Source: an uncultured Planctomycetaceae bacterium
GTDB lineage: Bacteria > Planctomycetota > Planctomycetia > Pirellulales > UBA1268
Direction: 5' to 3'
DNA: 5,002 nt
NCBI GenBank assembly: GCA_903885855.1
Contig: CAISKG010000168.1
Location: 1-5,002, forward strand
Of the stretch, positions 1-5,002 are shown piece after piece (within the stretch, counting starts at the first letter, position 1; every line of letters begins with the position of its first letter). The translations under genes and the position numbers were made by a program. The notes under the pieces were generated by a model. It was not told the origin of the DNA and did no database searches. It saw only the letters and a program-made list of their open reading frames with translations.

Positions 1-78
1 GAGTACCTTCGCCTCGAACAGGGTGTCGAAGACCTCCCGGTCGAGTAGCTCGTCACGAAGCTTGCCATTGAAGCTCTC
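1..78 (-). mobile_element. IS3-family transposase (OrfB) C-terminal fragment
   Basis: The last 26 visible codons of the frame (residues 126-151 of the BON fusion) read ESFNGKLRDELL followed by a DREVFDTLFEAKVL stretch. This is the hallmark of the end of the rve integrase core in IS3-family OrfB: the Glu of ESFN is the third catalytic acidic residue of the DDE triad, and the Arg seven residues later (ESFNGKLR) is the conserved basic residue. The expected continuation (an IE-x-WR...YN-x-RPHS-x-LGYR-type end) would lie left of position 1. Upstream of the Glu there is BON sequence, so the first two catalytic Asp residues and OrfA are absent on this side. The join lies inside the transposase coding region, not at a terminal inverted repeat, so simple transposition did not create it; a deletion, recombination or assembly join is needed. 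I do not assign a subgroup. Confidence 0.75.
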
Positions 79-453
79 GGCGGCGTCGGCCTGGTATTTC
101 CAGTCGCACGCCCCCTCGACCGTCACCCAGCCGTCACGCACGGCGACGGTGATCCGCTTCTCGTCGATCTGCGGATCCCACTCGAGGGCCGACACGGCGG
201 CGGCCGCGATGTCGGCGTCGGTGCGCTTCTGGGCGCCGGGGATCGTCACCTGGATGTCGTTGGCGACGCCGCGCACGCCGTACACGCGCTTGGCGATCGT
301 CTCGGCCTGCGTCTTCTCGCGGAAGGTGGCCACCGTGCCGGTGAGCGTCACCACCTCGTCGGTGGCGGCGACGCCGATCCGCGAGGCGTCGATGCTCGGA
401 TCCCACTCGAGTTCGGCGAGGACGTCGTGCTGGAGCTGTCGGTCGGTCTTCAT
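1..453 (-). CDS. BON-domain protein fused in frame to an IS3 transposase tail (partial, runs off left edge)
   Basis: The visible 151 residues start at the ATG at 453, with a good ribosome binding site (AAGGA, 8 bases upstream). Residues about 3-72 form one BON domain, and a second starts at about 79. The two show the internal repeat expected of this family: LEWDP-x-ID occurs in both halves (residues 15-22 and 90-97), followed by GVAATDEVVTLTG in the first and VAVRDGWVTVEG in the second. BON domains are small alpha/beta folds thought to bind membranes or phospholipids. Two- and three-BON proteins beginning MKTD-x-QLQ are a known, OsmY-like, stress-associated group. I see no signal peptide. The second domain stops near residue 125 (QADAA), where its last helix and strand should follow. 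From residue 126 the sequence is instead the IS3 transposase motif ESFNGKLRDELL. The frame is open to position 1. The gene may be a natural chimera, a decayed gene or an assembly join. The BON assignment is confident; that the chimera is a functional gene is not. Confidence 0.8.
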   Translation of the reverse strand, partial: MKTDRQLQHDVLAELEWDPSIDASRIGVAATDEVVTLTGTVATFREKTQAETIAKRVYGVRGVANDIQVTIPGAQKRTDADIAAAAVSALEWDPQIDEKRITVAVRDGWVTVEGACDWKYQADAAESFNGKLRDELLDREVFDTLFEAKVL

Positions 454-531
454 GGGCAGGTTCCTTTGGGATGGCGCCGCGTCGTGCGGCTGGGGGAGTG
501 GATGGGCGGGCCCGCGGGAATCGGGAGAGGA

Positions 532-1707
532 TCAGGCCTGGGGCATGCGCCGCCGGCGCCGGATCGCGCCGCCGGCCAGGAGCGTCGCGGCGGCCGCGGC
601 CAGCGCCGCGGTGGTGCCCGGCTCCGGCACGGCGACGGCCAGCGCCGTCGAGCCCCCCTTGATGGCGAAGGTGTAGCGGCCGGGGGCGAGGGCCGTGGAT
701 TGGAAATTCACGTTCACCGGCCCCGGATAGAGATGGCCCGGGATGGCGGTGGAGTTGTTGTAGGTCTCGGCGAAGGTCGACACGGACGTGAGCATCCGGA
801 TCGACGAGGGATTGGCGCCGAGCAGCGGCCCGAACACCGAGCGGCCGCTGGAGTCGAAGATGTCGAGCGAGAGCCGGTTGCTCGCCACGGCGCCGTCGTC
901 CGACGTGGCGGTGGAAAAGACGACGAGGCGCTCGACGAGGTTGAAATCGAACGACACCACGGCCCTCGATCCGGCCGCCCCCGTGACGAAAAAGGCGCCG
1001 GTGGCCGTCCAGTCGGAGACGCCGGTGGCGAGCGCGTCGTGCGGGGCGGTGGTCAGGTTCGCCTCGGCGACGGAGTCGATCGACAGCGTGCCGGGGGTGC
1101 CGACGGCAGCGAAGAGCTTCCCCGACGGGACGGCCGTGCCGCTCGGCGGCCAGCTGCCTGGGGGCACGTTCGCCGGCGGCGTGCCGGAGCCCGGGGGGGC
1201 GATGGTGGTGTCGGGATTGGGCGTGGCGTAGGCGTCGGAGCGCGCGAAATTGAAGCCGTCGGTGAAGTCACCCACGACCGGCGCGGTGGTCGCGAAACCG
1301 TTGGGCACGCCGGCCGCCGTGGTGACCAGCGGATGCTGCAAGAGCACGCGCTCCCCCGCGGGGGTCGAGAACCCGGCGGGGGCGTTGCCGGAGTAATTCT
1401 CCGCCGGGGCGGCGGGCAGCGCCGGCGTCACGAACGACTGCCGCGGATCGAGCCCGCCGTTGAAGGACACGCCGAGCCCCAGCGCCGCGATGGACGCGTC
1501 GGTGCTCATCTTCACGGCGAATCCTGCCGGATCGCCGCTGATCGTGGCGCTCGAGCCGGGGGCGGCGGAGAGGGTCATGCCGTAGACCTTCTGCTGCGCG
1601 AAGGCGTACGACGTGCTGGGATTGGCCGCGGCCGGGGACGGGATGGCGGCGAAGGACGTGGCGACGGCCAGGATCGCCGCGGCGGAAATGGCATGGGAGC
1701 AGCGCAT
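532..1707 (-). CDS. Secreted PEP-CTERM sorting-domain protein
   Basis: This 391-residue exported protein should be processed at its C-terminus by an exosortase. The start at 1707 was chosen over upstream in-frame starts because it gives a clean signal peptide (residues 1-28, hydrophobic core AAILAVATSFAA, likely cleavage after SPAAA) and has GAGG six bases upstream. The end is a classic PEP-CTERM signal at 360-391: VPEPG, an alanine/leucine-rich helix, then RRRRR. Between them is a low-charge, beta-rich secreted region with few recognisable motifs. It contains SYAFAQQKVYGMTLS just after the signal, a Pro/Gly-rich stretch (about 163-196), and a likely beta-sandwich (about 245-355, including VSFDFNLVERLVVF and GRYTFAIKGG). 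This layout recalls PEP-CTERM families such as EDSAP-1, but I cannot confirm membership. PEP-CTERM proteins usually accompany exopolysaccharide and biofilm loci. No exosortase is in the window, so sorting must be done by a gene elsewhere. The body's function is unknown. Confidence 0.88.
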   Translation of the reverse strand: MRCSHAISAAAILAVATSFAAIPSPAAANPSTSYAFAQQKVYGMTLSAAPGSSATISGDPAGFAVKMSTDASIAALGLGVSFNGGLDPRQSFVTPALPAAPAENYSGNAPAGFSTPAGERVLLQHPLVTTAAGVPNGFATTAPVVGDFTDGFNFARSDAYATPNPDTTIAPPGSGTPPANVPPGSWPPSGTAVPSGKLFAAVGTPGTLSIDSVAEANLTTAPHDALATGVSDWTATGAFFVTGAAGSRAVVSFDFNLVERLVVFSTATSDDGAVASNRLSLDIFDSSGRSVFGPLLGANPSSIRMLTSVSTFAETYNNSTAIPGHLYPGPVNVNFQSTALAPGRYTFAIKGGSTALAVAVPEPGTTAALAAAAATLLAGGAIRRRRRMPQA

Positions 1708-1771
1708 GGGGAGCCTCGACGGGAAGGGAGAGGGGGAACGCCGTGGCCCGGAGGCCGGTGCGGGTTTCCCG

Positions 1772-1791
1772 GGAACGCGCTCCGGCGTTCC
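1772..1791 (-). other. Hairpin in the PEP-CTERM gene leader
   Basis: GGAACGC at 1772-1778 and GCGTTCC at 1785-1791 form a perfect seven-base-pair stem with a six-base loop, about 65-85 bases upstream of the PEP-CTERM start codon. If the leader is transcribed from further upstream, this would be a stable 5' UTR hairpin. There is no following T tract, and the pattern matches no riboswitch I know. In DNA this GC-rich some hairpins arise by chance. Confidence 0.25.
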
Positions 1792-2018
1792 TCCCGCGAG
1801 GGCCCACGTCCCGCCCGGCGCCCGGCATGGGGCACCCGGCGCCTCGTCGGCCCGAGAAGAGCGGATCGACCCCGGCATCCCGGGGGTGGCACGCCGGCCC
1901 CCCACCCATCGCGGGCAGGTGACACGCGGCGACTCCGCTCGCGACTACCATCGCGTGCCCGCCGCATGGAGGCAAGGCAGCGGGAAAAAGCGTCACTCGG
2001 GCCCGCGATTCCCGGCGC

Positions 2019-2077
2019 CGGACAGGTGGGACGGTGCGCGGCGTGGGCCGCCGCGCCGCGTCAGCAACGCCTGTCCG
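2019..2077 (-). terminator. Nested stem-loop just downstream of the FGE-GH stop, possible terminator
   Basis: An outer stem pairs CGGACAGG (2019-2026) with CCTGTCCG (2070-2077). Inside it, GCGCGGCG (2036-2043) pairs perfectly with CGCCGCGC (2049-2056) around a five-base loop. On the minus strand the structure begins only seven bases after the stop codon at 2085-2087, where a transcript-end structure would be expected. No T tract follows, so it is not a canonical intrinsic terminator. It could be a 3'-end stabilising or Rho-assisted structure. Confidence 0.35.
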
Positions 2078-2084
2078 CCGGGGC

Positions 2085-4413
2085 TCAGGGACGCTTGGGG
2101 ATCCGCCACACGTTGACGTCGCCGAAGCGCATGGCGTGGGGCTCGAGGACCCATTCGCCCCCGTCGTCGTCGTCGAAGCGCAGCGACCGGCTCCAGCCCT
2201 CGGAGAGCACCTCGGCCGTCCGCGGCGCCGTCGATTCGCAGCGCAGCCCCCGCAGCCGCAGCCGCACGTCGGGCAGCAGCGGGGCGTTGCCGCAGGCCAC
2301 GAGCCAGTAGTGGTCGTCGTCCTCGAGCGCCAGCGTCGTCAGGTCGGGCACGGAGTCGGTGAGGAAGGTGCGGGTGACGCCGCCGTGGTCGTGGAGGATC
2401 TCGAAGGGGGGACGCTCCCAGCCGGCCTCCAGCGCCGGCAGGAGCGTGCGCAGCTCGCGGTACAGCCGCCCCACGTCGGCCGCGATCGCCGGGTTGTCGG
2501 GGCGGCCGAAGGCCCGGATCCAGTGGAAGATCCCCCAGGCGCCCACGGTGAGGGAGGAGTAGGCCATGTAGCGCGTCTCGTCGTAGAGAGGATTGCGCCA
2601 CAGGCCGAGCGTGCCCCCCTCGGTGTGCTCCGAGCCCACCCCCTGCATGCAGGGGGACGGATTGCGGAGGTGGGGGTGGTCGTCGAGGGCCCGGACCGCG
2701 TGCCCCATCGACCAGGCCATGATCAGCGGCCCCCAGTCGCCGCGGTGGCCGAAGTAGGCCTGCTCCCGGTCGAGGGGGTAGCGGTCGACCTGGAAGGTGT
2801 CGACCACCGGCAGGTAGTCGGTCCAGCTCGAGAGGGGGACGAGGTTGAACACCACCGACGTCATGCGCCGCGGCTCGCCGTCCCAGCGGCGGATCGAGTC
2901 GCGCGTCGCGCGGAGCCCGGCGACGAAATCGGCCACGTTCCTCCGCGCCTCGACGCCGAGGCCGAAGCCGGCCCGGTACTCCGGCTCGTCGTAGAGCTGG
3001 TAGCCGAAGAGCGCGGGATGGTCGCGCACCCCCTCCACCCAGCGCCGTTGCCGGGCGATCTCGGCCTCGTCGCCGCGCATGTGGGCGGAGTGCCAGCCCC
3101 CCACCTGCGCCAGCACGCGGATCTCGCGGCGCCGTGCGTGGTCGAGGTAGCGGCGCATGGCGGCGATGTTGGCGTCGGCCTGCTCGTCGGAATCGACGTC
3201 GGCCGGGGCGTTGACGAACAGGACCATGTTCGCCCCCCCCTCGGCGAGCTCGTCGAGGTCGCGCTCGTCGCTGGCGTAACTGAACCAGGCCAGGGGGAAG
3301 AAGGGGCGGCCGGAGAGGGGATCGATCCAGGGGCGGCGCGGGAACGGGCGCTCCCCCGCGCTGGCGGCGTCGGCCGGTGCGGGCGGCGCCGGCACCTCCT
3401 CCCCCTCGATCGCCGCGGCGACCCGGATCCCGACGTCGGGCGCGTCGGAGATCTGCGACAGCGCGGTGTTGCGCACCGGGAGATGGATGCCGCCGTCGTC
3501 GGCGTCGAAGGCCCCGCCGCGCAGCGTGCGCAGGAAAGGGGGCTCGAGCCCGTCGGTCCATTCGAAGACGTTCCCCGCCTGGTCGAACGTGCCCCAGGGC
3601 CCGATCGCCCTGGGAAAGTGGCCCACGGGGGTGGTGAAGTGCACGGGGTCGAGCAGGTCGCCGGCGTGGACGTTGGCCGCGTTCGACGACGCGGGATCGC
3701 GCCCGGGTGGCTCGTCGGCGCGCGTGGGGTAGCGCCAGTAACCGGGGCCGCCGGGTTTGTGAGGGTCGAAGTAGGCGGCCTTGTACCACTCGTCGTCGGT
3801 GGGGATGAAGAACCGCGCCCCGGGGTTGCGCCGCACGCGGCGGCCGTCGGTGCCGCGGTAGCCGGCCAGCGTGTAGGCGCCGGTCTCGGTGTCGCCGTCC
3901 CCCTGGCCGTTGTGGAGCCAGTTGCAGAACCGGCAGGCGTCGAGAAAGCTGACGTGCGTCACCGGGCGGTCGGCCCAGTCGCGATCGACCGCGTAGCGGA
4001 AGGCCCCCGGGTCGCCAGAGCGCCCGATCTGGCAGCGCGGCCCATCCCCGGAACGCTCGCGGTCCATGTCGTTGTTCCACAGGCCGCCGTCGGGCTCGGA
4101 TCGACCGACGTGCCCGAGGAAATCGACCCACTGCGCTGCGGTGACCTCGTGGCGGGCGATCCGGAAGCGGTAGGCCACCGCGCCGCGGCCGTTGGCGTCG
4201 GCGGGATTCCCGGGGGGAGCCGACCTCGACGAAGCCGAGGCTCACGCGTCCCTCGGGCATGGCGAAGACGTCGGCCGCGGCGGGCGACGCCCCGGTGACG
4301 GTGGCCAGGAGCGAGAGGACCATCGCCCCCCGAAGACGGCCCGCGAACCCCCGGGGCGTGGGGCGGGTGGTCTCGAGCGCGGTCGGGAGCGCGGCGGTGG
4401 TCGGACGCGTCAT
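2085..4413 (-). CDS. Secreted FGE-sulfatase-domain / glycoside-hydrolase-like fusion protein, frameshifted near its N-terminus
   Basis: The gene starts at the ATG at 4413 (AGGGGG six bases upstream) and ends at the TGA at 2085-2087. Its frame breaks at a six-C tract (4212-4217); dropping one C gives 775 residues. In that numbering, 1-47 is a long signal sequence (core MVLSLLATVTG, cleavage after PAAA). Residues about 58-332 are an FGE-sulfatase (SUMF1/EgtB/PvdO) domain with RIARHEVTAAQWVDFL, FCNWLHNG, FFIPTDDEWYKAAYF, GNVFEWT (280-286), RGGAF (298-302) and GIRVA (328-332). The copper-binding cysteines of true FGE, which should follow the RGG-x-F motif, are absent, so formylglycine-generating activity is unlikely. 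A Pro/Ala linker (about 335-361) leads to a TIM-barrel-like module (about 362-668). Its GYQLYDEPE (D475, E476) fits the strand-4 acidic position of clan-A-like glycoside hydrolases, and VDRYPL recurs in such proteins. The C-terminal part (about 669-775) looks like a beta-sandwich ending GDVNVWRI. It probably acts outside the cytoplasm on polysaccharide; the substrate is unknown. Domain calls are confident, activity is inference. Confidence 0.82.
2639..2656. repeat. Perfect 18-base palindrome inside the FGE-GH gene
   Basis: CCCCCTGCATGCAGGGGG is fully self-complementary with no loop. It lies in the hydrolase-like module, encoding part of SPCMQGVG. It may be a chance consequence of GC-rich codons, a protein-binding site or a recombination scar; nothing else in the sequence favours one of these. 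Confidence 0.5.
4212..4217 (-). other. Six-C tract where the FGE-GH reading frame shifts by +1
   Basis: Reading from the start at 4413, the frame gives SLGFVEVGSP up to the CCC at 4215-4213, then turns into arginine-rich nonsense. Skipping the next C (4212) gives GNPADANGRGAVAYRFRI, which is exactly the expected start of an FGE-like domain (family pattern GNPGN-x-AD...GAVAY-x-Y-x-I). Five C in place of six would make the gene intact. A homopolymer sequencing error, a real inactivating mutation, phase variation, or +1 slippage on the proline codon CCC followed by C could each explain it. Confidence 0.8.
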
Positions 4414-4502
4414 GCGGGGCCCCCTGAAAGTGTGGGGGGAGTATAACGATCCTGTGCCGGCGGGACCCGGCACGCATGCAGGCATCGAGGGGAGCGGCAG
4501 GC
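4414..4502. promoter_or_regulatory. Divergent intergenic region with a putative -10 element
   Basis: The 89 bases between the FGE-GH start (minus, 4413) and the acidic-repeat gene (plus, 4503) must drive at least one of two divergent genes. The only AT-rich patch is at 4440-4447. On the minus strand it reads TATACT (4445-4440), and on the plus strand TATAAC (4442-4447); both resemble a sigma-70 -10 box. No good -35 hexamer sits at 16-18 bases from either. On the minus strand the spacing to the start codon, about 27 bases, allows a short leader ending in the AGGGGG ribosome binding site. Confidence 0.35.
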
Positions 4503-4997
4503 ATGAAGACGGCGGCGGATCGAGGGTGGCGGACGCGGAGCGCGCGCGGCACGCCGCTGGCGGTCATCGCGATGCTCGTCGCGGTGGCCGTGGGATGGCC
4601 GGCGATCCTGGCGGCGCCCGTCCAGCAGCGGGCGCCGGCCCGCAACAACGCTCCTGGTGGCGACGCCGATGCCGGCGATGACGCCGCCGACGAGGCGATG
4701 GACGATGACGACGATGAGGCGATGGAGGACGGCGACGACGATGAGGCGATGGAGGACGGCGACGACGACGCGATGGACGGCGTCGACGACGAGGCGATGG
4801 ACGGCGATGATCTGGAGATCATGCCCGGCGGGCCGGGAAGCCTGCGCTTCATCCCCCGCGGCTTCGTGCGTCGTGGCGGGGGATGGGGCGGCGGCCCCCC
4901 CGCTCCCGCCGACGTGCTCGAAGGACAGGACGACGCCGCCGATCGGCCGACCCGGCGCGCGAGATGCGAATTCGGCTCGAGACGCTGCGCGAGGTGA
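4503..4997 (+). CDS. Small secreted Asp/Glu-rich repeat protein of unknown function
   Basis: This frame encodes 164 residues from the ATG at 4503, preferred over an in-frame ATG at 4476 because GAGGGGAG lies eight bases upstream of it and nothing similar precedes 4476. Residues 1-38 look like a signal peptide: a basic n-region (RGWRTRSARG), the core LAVIAMLVAVAVGW, and cleavage near AILAA. Residues about 53-105 are a highly acidic low-complexity segment built from DEAMEDGDD-type units. A Gly/Arg/Pro-rich part follows (RGFVRRGGGWGGGPP). Asp-rich exported segments can bind calcium or other cations, but no EF-hand or dockerin pattern is present. Similar DE(A/M)-rich secreted proteins occur in planctomycetes; I recognise no named family. 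The last 11 codons use AGA twice and AGG once, unlike the rest, so the true C-terminus may lie in another frame. The gene diverges from the FGE-GH gene, 89 bases away. Confidence 0.6.
   Translation: MKTAADRGWRTRSARGTPLAVIAMLVAVAVGWPAILAAPVQQRAPARNNAPGGDADAGDDAADEAMDDDDDEAMEDGDDDEAMEDGDDDAMDGVDDEAMDGDDLEIMPGGPGSLRFIPRGFVRRGGGWGGGPPAPADVLEGQDDAADRPTRRARCEFGSRRCAR
4690..4806 (+). repeat. Tandem 27-base repeat encoding the acidic DEAMEDGDD units
   Basis: Two exact 27-base copies lie back to back at 4708-4734 and 4735-4761. They are flanked by a partial copy upstream (4690-4707) and two shortened copies downstream (4762-4785, 24 bases; 4786-4806, 21 bases). All copies keep the reading frame (lengths are multiples of three), and each contains GCGATGGA, encoding Ala-Met-Asp/Glu. 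Exact adjacent copies suggest recent slippage expansion, so copy number may vary between strains. Confidence 0.8.
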
Positions 4998-5002
4998 GCG
5001 CC
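4964..5002 (+). other. Open frame at the right edge: start of a next gene, or the true end of the acidic-repeat protein
   Basis: From the ATG at 4964 a second frame reads MRIRLETLREVSA and is open to the window edge. Its codons are mostly G/C-ending, and the peptide looks like an amphipathic helix, whereas the overlapping frame of the acidic-repeat gene here has rare arginine codons. No ribosome binding site precedes 4964. Either a downstream gene overlaps the acidic-repeat gene by 34 bases, or a missing base near 4945-4962 broke a single longer protein. Thirteen codons are too few to decide. Confidence 0.3.

Larger units (their letters stand above)
1708..2084. other. Intergenic region without a convincing gene, rich in GC hairpins
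   Basis: This 377-base stretch lies between the FGE-GH stop and the PEP-CTERM start, both on the minus strand. Frames crossing it are arginine/proline/glycine-rich shadows with no recognisable motif. It should hold the 3' end of the FGE-GH transcript and the leader and promoter of the PEP-CTERM gene. I see the nested stem-loop at 2019-2077, a perfect seven-base-pair hairpin at 1772-1791, and two copies of the self-complementary GGCGCC at 1817-1822 and 1838-1843 that could pair. A run of five T on the minus strand (1984-1988) is not preceded by a strong adjacent stem. No clear -35/-10 pair is visible. Confidence 0.5.

Noticed and set aside
476..515. Hairpin GCCGC/GCGGC (476-490) and palindrome GCGGGCCCGC (506-515) as a terminator between the PEP-CTERM and BON genes
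   Set aside because: The stems are short, there is no T tract, and such motifs are expected by chance at this GC content.
23..676. A plus-strand open frame opposite the BON gene
   Set aside because: It is a Ser/Arg/Ala-rich shadow; the minus strand carries BON repeats and a transposase motif.
1708..1905. An N-terminal extension of the PEP-CTERM gene to a start at 1905
   Set aside because: The extra 66 residues are Pro/Arg/Gly-rich and would bury the obvious signal peptide that begins at 1707 with its own ribosome binding site.
427..2310. A 627-codon open frame on the plus strand crossing three gene regions
   Set aside because: It is Gly/Arg-rich, spans the PEP-CTERM gene, the intergenic region and part of the FGE-GH gene in antisense, and has no domain signature.
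1993..4212. Continuation of the 4413 start in its original frame to 1993 as an 800-plus-residue protein
   Set aside because: Only the first 67 codons make sense; after the C6 tract the translation is Arg/Pro-rich and all domain motifs are in the other frame.
2034..4298. A 754-codon open frame on the plus strand, antisense to the FGE-GH gene
   Set aside because: Its translation is Val/Gly/Arg/His-rich low-complexity sequence without motifs, while the opposite strand encodes clear FGE and hydrolase motifs. Long antisense frames are normal at this GC content.
4690..4806. The repeat block as a possible CRISPR array
   Set aside because: The units are directly adjacent without unique spacers, are multiples of three and encode a continuous acidic peptide.
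3959..4852. A minus-strand frame with serine-rich repeats opposite the acidic-repeat gene
   Set aside because: The Ser/Pro repeats are the antisense reading of the GAC/GAT/GAG-rich repeat; there is no signal peptide or recognisable domain, and the plus strand has a better start and signal sequence.

Overview
This is a high-GC window (roughly 70% by eye) with the strong G/C third-position bias that opens long antisense shadow frames almost everywhere. The gene content points to a planctomycete or a similar PEP-CTERM-using bacterium. It has a PEP-CTERM-anchored secreted protein, a secreted protein with an FGE-sulfatase (SUMF1-like) domain of the kind common in planctomycetes, a two-BON-domain protein, an IS3-family transposase remnant and a secreted Asp/Glu-rich repeat protein. 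The taxonomic call is inference from gene families; there is no marker gene.

Layout. (1) Positions 1-453, minus strand: a BON-domain protein whose second BON domain is cut off and continues in frame into the C-terminal part of an IS3-family transposase, running off the left edge. (2) 532-1707, minus strand: a 391-residue secreted PEP-CTERM protein with a clear signal peptide and a terminal VPEPG / hydrophobic helix / five-arginine tail. (3) 1708-2084: a 377-base intergenic stretch with several GC-rich hairpins and no convincing gene. (4) 2085-4413, minus strand: a large secreted protein joining an FGE-like domain to a TIM-barrel glycoside-hydrolase-like module and a C-terminal beta-sandwich. 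Its reading frame is broken by one extra C in a six-C tract at 4212-4217; removing it gives a continuous 775-residue protein. (5) 4414-4502: a short divergent intergenic region holding the only AT-rich promoter-like sequence nearby. (6) 4503-4997, plus strand: a small secreted protein with a tandemly repeated acidic segment. Its last codons look out of frame, and another frame (ATG at 4964) stays open to the right edge.

The three minus-strand genes point the same way but are separated by 78 and 377 bases, so they are not an obvious tight operon. Three of the four genes encode exported proteins (PEP-CTERM, FGE-GH, acidic repeat), which suggests a region devoted to the cell surface or to extracellular polysaccharide. 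No direct functional link between them can be shown from the sequence. The most interesting signals are the in-frame BON/transposase chimera, the single-base frameshift in the FGE-GH gene, and the FGE-GH architecture itself. I found no CRISPR array, rRNA, tRNA or defence system.
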